Assembly (NCBI GenBank): GCA_017303935.1
Contig: JAFLBD010000001.1
Coordinates: 899,113-963,112, forward strand
DNA: 64,000 bases
Reading direction: 5' to 3'
From: Armatimonadota bacterium
GTDB lineage: Bacteria > Armatimonadota > Fimbriimonadia > Fimbriimonadales > Fimbriimonadaceae
The translations under genes and the position numbers were made by a program. A model generated the notes under the pieces. It was given only the letters and a program-made list of their open reading frames with translations. It searched no databases and was not told where the DNA came from. Below, one piece after another: positions 54,873-63,312 of this stretch (position 1 is its first letter; each line of letters starts with the position of its first letter).

Positions 54873-55889
54873 ATAGTCGTTCTGGATATAGTGCTCGGCG
54901 ATCTGAATAGCGTTGAGCGCGGCGCCTTTCAAGAGTTGGTCACCACAAATGAACATGCTGATTGCGCTCTTGTGGCTCAGATCGGTGCGAATTCGGCCCA
55001 CACGAACATCGTTTTGACCCGAAGTTTCGCTTGGCATCGGGAACGTGTTTGAGTCTCGGTCATCAACCAAGACCACTCCCGGCGCGCGGCTGAGCACTTC
55101 CCTGACCATTTCTTCGGATGGCGCGACACCATCAAACTCGACCGTAACCGAGAGCGAGTGCGCCCGCAGCACTGGAACTCGGACGCAGGTGACGTTAATT
55201 GGCAGTTCGGGCATCGAAAGGATCTTGCGTGCTTCGAGCATCACCTTCCATTCTTCGTCGTTGTATCCGTGCTCGTTGATCGCCGTATTGTGGCTAAACA
55301 GGTTGAATGCGTACGGATGGGGCATGATGTTGGGCACGATGGGCTTTCCATCCAAATAGTCTCGCGACTGCGTTTTGAGCTCTTCCATCGCTTGGGCACC
55401 TGCTCCGCTGGCCGATTGATAAGTACTGACGATCAGGCGACTAATCTCACCGATCTGGCGCAATGGGTTCACTGCCATCAGTAGGATCGCCGCCGTACAG
55501 TTCGGATTTGCAATCAGCTTTTTATCTGGTGACAAAGCATCTGGATTTACTTCTGGGACGCAGAGCGGCACCTCCGGATCCATTCGAAATGCGCTGGAAT
55601 TGTCTATCACAAGGGCACCGGCAGCAAATGCTTGAGGCACGAATTCACGCGATGGGCCCGAGCCTGCAGAAAAGAACGCGATGTCGCATCCTGCGAAAGA
55701 CTCTGGCGTTGCGACTTCTAATGTGACCCGATGATCTTTGAACTTCACCGTACTTCCCGCGCTGCGCTGACTCGCGAACAATGACAGTGAATTTACTGGG
55801 AACTTGCGATCGATTATCAATCGTAAAAGTTCTTGACCAACTGCGCCAGTTGCTCCAAAAATTGCGATTTTTCGATCAGAAGTGTGCAT
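54867..55889 (-). CDS. asd: Aspartate-semialdehyde dehydrogenase
   Basis: 340 residues from the ATG at 55889 (MHTSDRKIAIFGATGAVGQE); an ATG nine codons upstream is possible. NADP-binding GATGAVGQE, active-site C131 in NPNCTAA and the catalytic His in VPVLRAHSLSVTVEF are present, with YQSASGAGAQAMEEL as a further landmark. Second step of the lysine, threonine and methionine pathway. It is alone here, with no lysC or dapA. Confidence 0.96.
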   Translation of the reverse strand: MHTSDRKIAIFGATGAVGQELLRLIIDRKFPVNSLSLFASQRSAGSTVKFKDHRVTLEVATPESFAGCDIAFFSAGSGPSREFVPQAFAAGALVIDNSSAFRMDPEVPLCVPEVNPDALSPDKKLIANPNCTAAILLMAVNPLRQIGEISRLIVSTYQSASGAGAQAMEELKTQSRDYLDGKPIVPNIMPHPYAFNLFSHNTAINEHGYNDEEWKVMLEARKILSMPELPINVTCVRVPVLRAHSLSVTVEFDGVAPSEEMVREVLSRAPGVVLVDDRDSNTFPMPSETSGQNDVRVGRIRTDLSHKSAISMFICGDQLLKGAALNAIQIAEHYIQNDYL

Positions 55890-56017
55890 ACTTAGAGGAA
55901 GTTTACTTGGATTCAACGAATCTTAAAGTGAGGACGCTTGCATACATTCTGTGAAGTTTTTCGTCTGTAAGTGTAGGAATCGGTTAATGTATTTGTGCGA
56001 GGTTCGCAATTTGTTTT

Positions 56018-56902
56018 ATGAACACGAGATTGTCATCATCCATTCGGGTCGAAGCTGGGCTACGAGAAGTCGACACCAAATCGCTCTACGAGGGCGACCT
56101 TATTCGGGTCGAAGAAATTGAAATTTCTCCTGGTGAAGCTGAGAAATTCAAGCTGAATTTCATTCCAGATCATGTTTCCCTGATCGCCAACATGTCGGCA
56201 CCTCTTCTGTGCCTCCGGCCCTCATTTCACGGATTTGAAATCCTTCCCGAGTTCAACTTCGCTGTTGTGAGTCCTCGGAGGCAGATAAGTGGCTGCTTGA
56301 GCCGAAATGCTGCCAAATTGATCGTGGTTTCTTGGCCTGGGCATGCGTTAGATACCATTTCGAAGTGGAAAGCAAAGGTTTTCGCTACAGAATGCTCTGA
56401 TCGCTCATTTGCCCTCGGATGCGATTGCACCAGGCAGTATGGTTGCGCCAACCGCGAACTGTTTCAGCTCATAAGTAGCGTTGATAGTGCAACGGAAGGG
56501 AGGGTGTTTTCAACAGCTCTCTCACAACTTGTTAATGTCATTGAAGCACCCAAGTTCAGCCGACTAACGATGGTTCCGCCTGAAGCGTCTGAGGGATTAC
56601 GGCGACTTGCTACCGAAGTGAGAGAAGATCCGGCGGGAGACTGGACACTTGCGCGCGCCGCAGAAGTTGCCACTTACTCGCAATTCCATTTGAGCCGGAC
56701 TTTCCGCGCCGAATTTTGTATCGGATTCCCTGAATTTGTCGAGAGAACAAGGCTCGAAGTCGCGATTAGCAATCTGAAAGCGGACCGCCCCGACTTCACC
56801 AAAGCAGCTGAGCACGCCGGATTCAGCTCAGCTGCGTCATTGCGAGACGCTATTCGACGAATATTCGGATTGGCCGCGTCTGACTTCAAGCGAGTGCGCT
56901 AA
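56018..56902 (+). CDS. AraC-family transcriptional regulator with a cysteine cluster
   Basis: 294 residues. The C-terminal double helix-turn-helix (about 205-294) shows WTLARAAEVATYSQFHLSRT and a second helix pair FTKAAEHAGFSSAASLRDAI, then FGLAASDFKRVR. The N-terminal half is a beta-rich sensor region, unlike typical sugar-binding AraC domains. It contains C126, C135, C137 and C143 (TECSDRSFALGCDCTRQYGC), which could bind a metal or sense redox. The 128-base space upstream (55890-56017) carries the regulatory region of asd and of this gene; I could not place a firm promoter. Its stop overlaps the convergent EI24 gene by four bases. Confidence 0.82.
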   Translation: MNTRLSSSIRVEAGLREVDTKSLYEGDLIRVEEIEISPGEAEKFKLNFIPDHVSLIANMSAPLLCLRPSFHGFEILPEFNFAVVSPRRQISGCLSRNAAKLIVVSWPGHALDTISKWKAKVFATECSDRSFALGCDCTRQYGCANRELFQLISSVDSATEGRVFSTALSQLVNVIEAPKFSRLTMVPPEASEGLRRLATEVREDPAGDWTLARAAEVATYSQFHLSRTFRAEFCIGFPEFVERTRLEVAISNLKADRPDFTKAAEHAGFSSAASLRDAIRRIFGLAASDFKRVR

Positions 56903-57591
56903 CTCTGCTTTCGCTCCGAATTGGCCACAAGTATCGTCGCGCCTGCGACCATTCCTGGTAGTGCCAAAAGGTTGACAATCGGGATCAAAGAGAGCAGCCA
57001 GCAGCCTGCCCAAAATGAGAGATAGCCTCTTGAAGTTATCTCCTGCATCACATGTCCAGGAAAAATCTTGCCTCGACGCGCATACGCTGGACCAGCGACA
57101 TCAAATGTTGCAGCAAAGGAAGCGAAAATCATTCCCACCCAGGGTGTGAAAATGGTACCGATGACCAAGCTGATGATTGCAAAGGTGAAGCCGGAAACCA
57201 AACGAAACGCCATGTCCTGAATGATCTGGCCTCTACTTAGCTTGTCCATAGGGATCGGTCCACGTGTTACTTGATCCTCAACCTTTAAAGAGATGCTCGC
57301 CCATCGATTCGCACTCAGCATCACCGAGCCCAGAAAGAACACTGGCTGGAATAGCAGGACCGCAGCGATAGTGCCGAGAATGAACCCAAGCGGACCCGAA
57401 AAGTTCTGCGGCATTCGGGAATTGAGAAACGACCCAAGCAGAATCGCAACGACGATCACAACACCGATCGATAGGAGCACCGATTGCAACAGAGGTCGCC
57501 AGATTTCTCTGCGGAGTTCCCTGTTGGTAAACACAATCCAAATCCCTTGTAGCAAAAAGCCCATGCTGATTCTAAGAACGGCATGGGCCAA
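56899..57591 (-). CDS. EI24/CysZ-like membrane protein
   Basis: 230 residues with about five membrane spans and a first segment RISMGFLLQGIWIVFTNREL, LRREIWRPLLQSVL. A middle motif in the span before the last, DVAGPAYARRGKIFPG, is followed by YLSFWAGCWLLSLIPIVNLL, the usual C-terminal half of the EI24 domain (P-x-x-R-R-x-x-x-F and I-P-x-x-N). CysZ imports sulfate in E. coli, but most relatives are of unknown function. It is convergent with the AraC gene and 27 bp downstream of the next gene on its strand. Confidence 0.75.
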   Translation of the reverse strand: MAHAVLRISMGFLLQGIWIVFTNRELRREIWRPLLQSVLLSIGVVIVVAILLGSFLNSRMPQNFSGPLGFILGTIAAVLLFQPVFFLGSVMLSANRWASISLKVEDQVTRGPIPMDKLSRGQIIQDMAFRLVSGFTFAIISLVIGTIFTPWVGMIFASFAATFDVAGPAYARRGKIFPGHVMQEITSRGYLSFWAGCWLLSLIPIVNLLALPGMVAGATILVANSERKQS

Positions 57592-57618
57592 ATGTTCGTT
57601 GCCAATCTAGGGCAAAAG

Positions 57619-58083
57619 CTACAAAACAGACTTGATCTGCTTCTTCTTTTTCTTTCGAAGGACAGGCATATCTGGAATTCTCTTCGAAACGAAGTCCTTG
57701 AAGGCTAACCCTGACGCGCAAGCTACCGCTACGAGTAATCCTCCGAATGCCCAGTTTGTCGCCGGACGCTGACGACCGGATTGCTCAGCCTCTAATTTCT
57801 CGTTCGCCTTTGCGAGATTGCCGCGATCAAGCGAACGTTGTGTCCCCGCGCTCAGCGCAGATTCTGCCCGATCATTTTTGCGGATTCTCTCATTGCGTTC
57901 TATTTCGGTGTCCGTTTGAACAGTGCCGACTTCGCCCATGCGACCTTGGTATGCCTGCTGCGCGGCCACCTGGTCCTGAGTATTTTCGGTCTGATATTGT
58001 CCTGTTCGATTTTCTTCGCCGACAAGGGCATGAGCTTGGACACATAGGACCAAACTCAACATAAGAATGTTGGGTTTCTTCAT
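57619..58083 (-). CDS. Exported single-span protein of unknown function
   Basis: 154 residues with a signal peptide (MKKPNILMLSLVLCVQAHA). The mature part is hydrophilic, rich in Gln, Glu and Arg, and probably a coiled coil (about 60-100: ERNERIRKNDRAESALSAGT). One membrane span follows at about 110-125 (WAFGGLLVAVACASGLAF) and then a Lys-rich cytoplasmic-type tail (VLRKKKKKQIKSVL). It lies on the same strand just after the pilus operon and may be part of it. Not recognised. Confidence 0.65.
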   Translation of the reverse strand: MKKPNILMLSLVLCVQAHALVGEENRTGQYQTENTQDQVAAQQAYQGRMGEVGTVQTDTEIERNERIRKNDRAESALSAGTQRSLDRGNLAKANEKLEAEQSGRQRPATNWAFGGLLVAVACASGLAFKDFVSKRIPDMPVLRKKKKKQIKSVL

Positions 58084-58103
58084 TATTTGGGGTTGTTTGT
58101 TTT

Positions 58104-58137
58104 CTCTGCCGAACAGTGGGGGAACAGTCCGGCAGAG
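58104..58137. repeat. Inverted repeat between pilus operon and downstream gene
   Basis: CTCTGCCG (58104-58111) and CGGCAGAG (58130-58137) pair perfectly across an 18-base loop that itself holds AACAGT twice. It lies between the 660-residue PilX-like gene stop and the next gene start. There is no U-tract, so it may be an mRNA stabiliser or attenuator rather than a terminator. Confidence 0.5.
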
Positions 58138-58149
58138 CTGGGGTTAAAG

Positions 58150-60132
58150 TTAATCTTCCTCGATGTGACCGCGTACTCTATCGGTATATCCACGGTCTTG
58201 CCAAGTACTTCGCATCAATACTGGGCTTCGAGGCAGGTTCAAATCGATCAGCGGTGTCTGACTGACAGCCCGCTCTCGAATCCGGTTGTCGTAATTCATC
58301 ACCACGGGAAGGCTCCACGTGACCATGGCTTCATCCTTACTGATGATCGTGCCATTGAAGACGACACCGCCACCACCTGTTCCGAGGTTTCCTCCACCGA
58401 CAAAATTGGTGTAAATCACGGCGTCGATCTGATTGATCCCTTCGGCGATGTTGTTGATTGTCGAGTCGGACACGACGCTTTGGTATCGACGGCGACCACT
58501 GCTGTCCACCTGCATGGCGTCATAGGGTGGAATCCAGGTGCCGTTTTCGTCATACCGTCCGTAGGTGCCCACCGTCTTCGCGGGAGGGTTTACCGGAGTC
58601 ATGTACTGCAACGGATAGGGATTGCCGAAAGTTGTCGGGTTGCCCATAATCACCGAGCCTCGAGCGGCCAGACCCATGAAGTCCTTCTTCTCGTTCGCCA
58701 GGTCCGAGGCGGCTAGATCTCCTCTGAAATCAGGGCCATCGGCGTACCGAATTGATCCTACGATGTGAACATTTCGTCCGGCATAGAAGGTGCCCTGGCC
58801 GTCAATCGTCCCTTTGATCACGACGTCTTGCGAAACGGTGACCGGTCCGTGGATTTTGATGGGACGTGCATCCGTGCCGACTAGAACCGCTGAGCCTGTA
58901 ATCACGCCATTTGTTGAAAGTCGTTCATACCGGTTCAAATTTGAGTTCCAGACTTCGACGTAAGCGGGCTGATTGTAATCCGGATTCGCGGTGCCGTCAG
59001 CAAACGTTGCCTTCGGGTCGCGGTAACTCGTGCTAATTGCGTTGTATCTGGCGAGATCGCTCAGATCAGGCATCACGACTTCTTTCGTTTGCCCTGCGTC
59101 CAACAGGTTTGTCAGAGCGGCGGAACCGGATCCAGTGCGGCTCCAGCTACGAATTCCAGTTGAATCACCCACGACGGCTCCGGCGACACGCCCTTCGACG
59201 AGTGCGGCATCGCTTCGATAGACAAAGTCTCTCGAATTTTCATACGAGGAGCTTCCGTCCGCGCCGTAGGTGGCAGCAGAATAAGAAGGTCGACGCCGCT
59301 TTGCGAGCGTATCTCGATATGCCGCGACGCGAGCGCTGTATGCCGAATCCGATTCGCCAGAAATCCGCGAAGGTGCTGCGGGGTTCCAGCCGGAGTAGCT
59401 CGCCTGTGACATCTTTACAGGCGCACTATTCAACAATCCAACCGCTCTCGGCACCAATTTGTCGTTACTACTGGCGTAAACCGAGCCATTTACCGTCGGC
59501 GATCCATGGAGGAAGTTGAAATTCCCGTTGGCGCGCATATCACCGTTGATGATGAGGTCACTTTCTCGGAATCCGTCCATCCAGCCGTAGTTGTTGACGA
59601 AGTAGGTGTAGTCAAACACTTGGCTACGTGCGAGCTCCAATCGAGTCGTCACGTCAACGACGCGGCTAGGTTCACCGTCATCCAGGACGCCATCCATATC
59701 GCGATCCACCCATCCAACAGCTCGAACGACGATGTTGCGGACATAGGCATTGCCCGATGGCTGCCAATACCGAATCACGCCAGCGGAATAGCTGCCAACG
59801 CCAGTGATCGTGTCGGTCATCGTGGATTTAGGATTCGCGACCGATGCCGACATCAAGTCAGAATCGAGGTCGTTGAACGACTGGACAACTTTAAACGGAC
59901 GCCACAACGACCGGACGACGTCCTGAACTCCAGCTTCGCAAAGGTGAGTTGCAGTGACTTCGTGGGTCAAGCGCCGAGAGGTGCGGACAGTCTCGGTGGC
60001 ATTAGTTAGATACGCCGACGACGCGACTGCCAACATCGACAGCACTAGGAATGACGCGACCATCGCTGATCCGCGTCGTTTTGCCTTTTGCCGCTTGGAT
60101 TCGAGTTGATTTACTTCTTGTTCGTTCGTCAT
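58150..60132 (-). CDS. PilX-like minor pilin with large beta-helix domain
   Basis: 660 residues. After a basic N-terminus, one membrane helix (about 22-42, SAMVASFLVLSMLAVASSAY) matches the PilX/type II secretion GspK-like start of minor pilins. A long exported part follows. Residues about 430-470 show short parallel beta-strand repeats (LVGTDARPIKIHGPVTVSQD, VVIKGTIDGQGTFYAGRNVH) of a beta-helix like those of polymer-forming cytoskeletal (bactofilin-like) and DUF-type surface proteins. DRDMDGVLDDGE may be a calcium loop (EF-hand-like). It is probably the tip of a type IV pilus. It overlaps the next pilin gene (ATGA). Confidence 0.68.
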   Translation of the reverse strand: MTNEQEVNQLESKRQKAKRRGSAMVASFLVLSMLAVASSAYLTNATETVRTSRRLTHEVTATHLCEAGVQDVVRSLWRPFKVVQSFNDLDSDLMSASVANPKSTMTDTITGVGSYSAGVIRYWQPSGNAYVRNIVVRAVGWVDRDMDGVLDDGEPSRVVDVTTRLELARSQVFDYTYFVNNYGWMDGFRESDLIINGDMRANGNFNFLHGSPTVNGSVYASSNDKLVPRAVGLLNSAPVKMSQASYSGWNPAAPSRISGESDSAYSARVAAYRDTLAKRRRPSYSAATYGADGSSSYENSRDFVYRSDAALVEGRVAGAVVGDSTGIRSWSRTGSGSAALTNLLDAGQTKEVVMPDLSDLARYNAISTSYRDPKATFADGTANPDYNQPAYVEVWNSNLNRYERLSTNGVITGSAVLVGTDARPIKIHGPVTVSQDVVIKGTIDGQGTFYAGRNVHIVGSIRYADGPDFRGDLAASDLANEKKDFMGLAARGSVIMGNPTTFGNPYPLQYMTPVNPPAKTVGTYGRYDENGTWIPPYDAMQVDSSGRRRYQSVVSDSTINNIAEGINQIDAVIYTNFVGGGNLGTGGGGVVFNGTIISKDEAMVTWSLPVVMNYDNRIRERAVSQTPLIDLNLPRSPVLMRSTWQDRGYTDRVRGHIEED

Positions 60133-60716
60133 TGGGTTATCGCAGGGATGTTGCGCAAGAAGAGGGTCTCTCTCACGCGGTGGTTAATGAATCCGCCTTT
60201 TTCGTTTGTGGTTCGTGTAACCACTTGAATGTTCACGCTTCGAGTAATCGCTCCGGGGCCAGCCGTAAACACTCGGTATGCCGGTGATCCCGCACGTTCA
60301 GGATCGACCAAAATCACGTTTTTGGTGAGTAGTGCTTCGTTGCCAGATACGCCGATCAAGAGTGCGTACTTCGTTCCAGAAGGCTGGACCACGACTCTGC
60401 GAGAGACACCGTCCCATTCCACAGGCACGATGAAATCGCCGTTGGAATCTCTCTTAGGCAATCGGTAGCTAATGGAATTCCCGTCAGAAGCGACGGTGAC
60501 GGACATCGCTTCTCGGAGTTCGATGCTGATGGTCCGGATAGCCTGGCTACCATCGGTCTCCGCTTCGATCTTGCTCTGGCCGGCGACCCAAGACCTCATG
60601 CCGGTGTATAAGGTCGCGAGTGCGCCCGTCAAAACGAATACGGTGAGCGCCGAGGCAATCATTACCTCGACCAAGGTGGCGCCCGTTCGCTTTTGATTTC
60701 GATTGCGAGTTCTCAT
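60129..60716 (-). CDS. Prepilin-type minor pilin, PilW/PulJ-like
   Basis: 195 residues. The N-terminal type III signal sequence is RNQKRTGATLVEVMIASALT, with cleavage after the Gly and a Glu at position +5, followed by the transmembrane alpha-1 helix. The rest is beta-rich (SIELREAMSVTVASDGNSIS). This fits the PilW/GspJ group of minor pseudopilins, which assemble with PilV and PilX. Its start overlaps the PilV-like stop and its stop overlaps the PilX-like start. Confidence 0.78.
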   Translation of the reverse strand: MRTRNRNQKRTGATLVEVMIASALTVFVLTGALATLYTGMRSWVAGQSKIEAETDGSQAIRTISIELREAMSVTVASDGNSISYRLPKRDSNGDFIVPVEWDGVSRRVVVQPSGTKYALLIGVSGNEALLTKNVILVDPERAGSPAYRVFTAGPGAITRSVNIQVVTRTTNEKGGFINHRVRETLFLRNIPAITQ

Positions 60717-61189
60717 AAGTTTGCCACCATCGTTCCGAGTGTCACGGTCCGTTCCCTACCGTTTTCGAACCAGCTGACCTCGATGATCACTTCCCGGAGG
60801 TCGATCGCAATTTGGTTCACGGTGATCGTCCCATTTCCTTCTGGCAAGGCGTCAGCTGGGCTGTCGACGACCGCGTTATCGCAAGTGGTGAACGAGTACG
60901 TGTTCCCTGAGATTGGATCGGTGTCGTCGATCATTCCGAGAGCCATGAGACGATCCACGCTAAGATTCGCGTAACCAGCAGTCCGCACAGCTTCCATCTG
61001 TTTTTGCGCCAGAGAAAGTGCGACGTTCTGGTTGTTAGCGGTGATGCGGCTGCGATCTCCGACAGGCATCGAGGCAGCAAGCACCGTCGCGCACAGCATT
61101 ACCAAAAATATGCCGAAGAGAACTTCGATCAAAGTAAAGCCGCGCGCCCGCTTCCGGTTCCGAATTGTGCCTTTTAGTTCATTGCCCAT
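60713..61189 (-). CDS. Prepilin-type minor pilin, PilV/GspI-like
   Basis: 158 residues with prepilin signal RARGFTLIEVLFGIFLVMLC (cleavage after Gly, Glu at +5). The short C-terminal domain contains LAQKQMEAVRTAGYANLSV, typical of PilV/GspI, and strand VIIEVSWFENGRERTVTLG. It belongs to the same operon as the PilW- and PilX-like genes through ATGA overlaps and follows the two major-pilin-like genes after a terminator. Confidence 0.8.
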   Translation of the reverse strand: MGNELKGTIRNRKRARGFTLIEVLFGIFLVMLCATVLAASMPVGDRSRITANNQNVALSLAQKQMEAVRTAGYANLSVDRLMALGMIDDTDPISGNTYSFTTCDNAVVDSPADALPEGNGTITVNQIAIDLREVIIEVSWFENGRERTVTLGTMVANL

Positions 61190-61316
61190 TGATGGACTCT
61201 TCGCCGCAAAAACTGTGCCGTCCGAATGGGTTGTTCAACAATTGTCAAAGGACCTCACATGGTGAAAATGCTTGAGGCGACGGTTTCTAGCGAATCTGCT
61301 AGGATGAGGCACAAAA

Positions 61317-61348
61317 AAATCCACTCAGCGAACTGGCTGAGTGGATTT
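61317..61348 (-). terminator. Intrinsic terminator downstream of the second pilin gene
   Basis: AAATCCACTCAGC (61317-61329) pairs perfectly with GCTGAGTGGATTT (61336-61348), with a six-base loop. On the minus strand a seven-base T-run follows, so it ends the transcript of the pilin gene at 61376-61708. The minor pilin operon begins 123 bases further on and needs its own promoter or read-through. Confidence 0.9.
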
Positions 61349-61375
61349 CTTGTGATGAAAAGTCTTTGTCTTAGT

Positions 61376-61708
61376 TTATGGCAGTACGTGGCCTGCAGTC
61401 GAGCATGTCGGATCGGTTCCGACGTTGCCAATCGTGTAGGTACCACCCGACGGGCATGCTGGCTGTCGCTTCAAGTAGTTCGGGGTCAAGTTTGCCCAAG
61501 CTACCGCTGCGCCGGATGCCAATCGGTTTTCCATTGCGTACTGCTCCTTACCGGAGTCAATCTGCTTCAAGTTTGCTACACACGTTCGTGTTCGGCTCGT
61601 TTCACGAGCACGGACGAAGTTCGGAACAGCAATTGCCAACAAAATACCAATGATCAAAACCACGATCATGATTTCAACCAGCGTAAATCCCTTTTTAATT
61701 CGTTTCAT
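61376..61708 (-). CDS. Type IV major pilin-like protein, copy 2
   Basis: 110 residues. Prepilin signal MKRIKKGFTLVEIMIVVLII is cleaved after Gly; Glu is at +5. The helical stem runs to about residue 40 (PNFVRARETSRTRTCVANLK). The short globular part has KEQYAMENRLASGAAVAW and two Cys (CPSGGTYTIG, DPTC) plus one Cys at the stem end. It is nearly identical to the copy at 61788-62126 (differences mainly at the N-terminus and A/G, G/A, T/A, N/D changes). Such short pilins of the GspG/PilA type are common in Armatimonadota and Planctomycetes. It may be processed by PilD, not in the window. Confidence 0.85.
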   Translation of the reverse strand: MKRIKKGFTLVEIMIVVLIIGILLAIAVPNFVRARETSRTRTCVANLKQIDSGKEQYAMENRLASGAAVAWANLTPNYLKRQPACPSGGTYTIGNVGTDPTCSTAGHVLP

Positions 61709-61736
61709 TTAAACTTTAAGTCTCCCAATAACTGAA

Positions 61737-61770
61737 TGGCCTGGTGGCAATCTAAATCGCTACCAGGCCA
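61737..61770 (-). repeat. Inverted repeat between the two pilin genes
   Basis: TGGCCTGGT (61737-61745) pairs with ACCAGGCCA (61762-61770), extendable inward by three more pairs including one G-T. It lies between the two pilin genes on the minus strand. No U-tract follows, so it may be a weak attenuator or mRNA-stabilising hairpin setting different levels of the two pilins. Confidence 0.6.
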
Positions 61771-61787
61771 ATTCGAATAACTAGACG

Positions 61788-62126
61788 TTAAGGAAGGACG
61801 TGGCCTGCAGTCGAGCAAGTTGGGTCCGTACCCACGTTGCCGATTGTGTAAGTGCCACCCGATGGGCATGCTGGTTGTCGCTTCAAATAGTCTGGAGCGA
61901 GGTTTGCCCAGGCCACTGCAGCACCCGATGCAAGTCGGTTTTCCATTGCGTATTGCTCTTTTGCCGAGTCGATCTGCTTCAAGTTACCAACGCAGGTTCG
62001 GGTTCGGCTCGTTTCTCGAGCACGGACAAAGTTTGGAACAGCGATAGCCAACAGGATACCGATGATCAAAACAACGATCATAATTTCGACGAGCGTAAAG
62101 CCCTTGTTCTTCTTCGAGCGATTCAT
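61788..62126 (-). CDS. Type IV major pilin-like protein, copy 1
   Basis: 112 residues, first in the pilin run. Prepilin signal MNRSKKNKGFTLVEIMIVVL, cleavage after Gly. Same stem and globular part as copy 2, with SAKEQYAMENRLASGAAVAW and APDYLKRQPACPSGG. GGAGG lies 12 bases before the ATG, rather far for a normal ribosome site. The protein probably forms a pilus or pseudopilus fibre with the downstream minor pilins. No ATPase, PilC or secretin genes are in the window. Confidence 0.87.
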   Translation of the reverse strand: MNRSKKNKGFTLVEIMIVVLIIGILLAIAVPNFVRARETSRTRTCVGNLKQIDSAKEQYAMENRLASGAAVAWANLAPDYLKRQPACPSGGTYTIGNVGTDPTCSTAGHVLP

Positions 62127-62369
62127 AAGATGTTTTTGCCTCCGATGCGACTCACATTGGGCTTTCCATCAAGAGTCCAATGACAGTCTCAGTACAAATA
62201 CTTGGTTTTCTTTCTCAGAATCTTTAGTTTCTGATCTCGACCACCTTGTGAGCTTTGGCCCGATTCCTGTGCGATGAGTCTCACCGCAATGAGTCCATTC
62301 CATACTTTTCGCAAAAACCAACAATCCGATCAAGAAACGTCTTTTGCGGGTATATCGTCGAATAAGAAC

Positions 62370-63206
62370 ATGAGAAAACGGTTTGTTGCCCCGCTGCTAG
62401 TCACTGCCCTACTCCAGTCGGTAGGCGCGCAGGACCTTCGGCCTTCCGTCGCCGAACAGATCAAGATCGGGCAAGATGCCGCCAAGCAAATCCGCAAAGA
62501 GGAAAAGGTGCTGCCAGACAGCGACCCTCGCGTGAAGTACATCCGCGAGATGGGACCGAAGCTAGTTGCGCTCATCCCCGAAGCCGAGCGAAAGAAAAGA
62601 CCGTTCCAATACAGCTTCGATGTGATCGACAGTAAAGAGATTAACGCGTTTGCGCTCCCGGGTGGCCCAATCTTCTTCTACACCGGGCTGATCAACCTCA
62701 TGTCCACAAGCGACCAGTTTGTGGGAGTACTCGGCCACGAAATCACCCACGTGCGCAACCAGCACTGGGCATCGGCGTATGCCGACAACATGAAACGCCG
62801 GCTCGGTCTGGCGGTGCTCTTGACCATCATCAACGCCAACGGCTCGATCACAAATGCCGCGGACATCATCGATCAGGGCCTGTTCTTGCTTCCCTATTCG
62901 CGCAAGCACGAGTCTGAATCCGACAAGTTCGGCTATGACCTCGTGATGAAGCTCGGCATGAACCCGCAAGGAATGGCGGACGTCTTCCGTAAGCTCGCGG
63001 CTGGCAAAGGCAAGGATGGCTTCGGCGATGTTCTTTCGACGCACCCCGATCCGCTCAAGCGGGCCGAAGCGATCGAGAAGCGACTGAAGGCCGAAAAGAC
63101 TGCTCCACCTGCACAAAAACCGCTCCCGTTTCAAACCGACGCGATGAAGCCCAAGCCGGTGTCCTCGCTGACATTCCTGGAGATTCTCGCTCTCCGGGAC
63201 TATTGA
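62370..63206 (+). CDS. Secreted M48-family metallopeptidase
   Basis: 278 residues from the ATG at 62370 (MRKRFVAPLLVTALLQSVGA), which begins a signal peptide; longer in-frame starts to 62274 were rejected. The zinc motif is HEITH in GVLGHEITHVRNQHWASAYA, with the third ligand Glu in YSRKHESESDKFGYDL and INAFALPGGPIFFYTGLI upstream, as in M48 proteases such as BepA/LoiP. A C-terminal STHPDPLKRAEAIEKR is also typical. It probably acts in outer-membrane protein quality control. It is divergent from the pilin operon. Confidence 0.9.
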   Translation: MRKRFVAPLLVTALLQSVGAQDLRPSVAEQIKIGQDAAKQIRKEEKVLPDSDPRVKYIREMGPKLVALIPEAERKKRPFQYSFDVIDSKEINAFALPGGPIFFYTGLINLMSTSDQFVGVLGHEITHVRNQHWASAYADNMKRRLGLAVLLTIINANGSITNAADIIDQGLFLLPYSRKHESESDKFGYDLVMKLGMNPQGMADVFRKLAAGKGKDGFGDVLSTHPDPLKRAEAIEKRLKAEKTAPPAQKPLPFQTDAMKPKPVSSLTFLEILALRDY

Positions 63207-63265
63207 TCAGCCCTCTGATTAGCGAATCTTTGTTCTGGCTCATAGCTCCTTTTAGAACCCAAAGT

Positions 63266-63293
63266 TTGATTTGGCATCAAACTGGCTTATACT
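63266..63293 (+). promoter_or_regulatory. Candidate sigma-70 promoter of the HAF-repeat gene
   Basis: TTGATT (63266-63271) and TATACT (63288-63293) are separated by 16 bases and lie 20 bases before the ATG at 63313. The -10 matches the consensus at five of six positions and the -35 at four of six. Confidence 0.5.
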
Positions 63294-63312
63294 GAATCCA
63301 GGTGCCTTGTCG

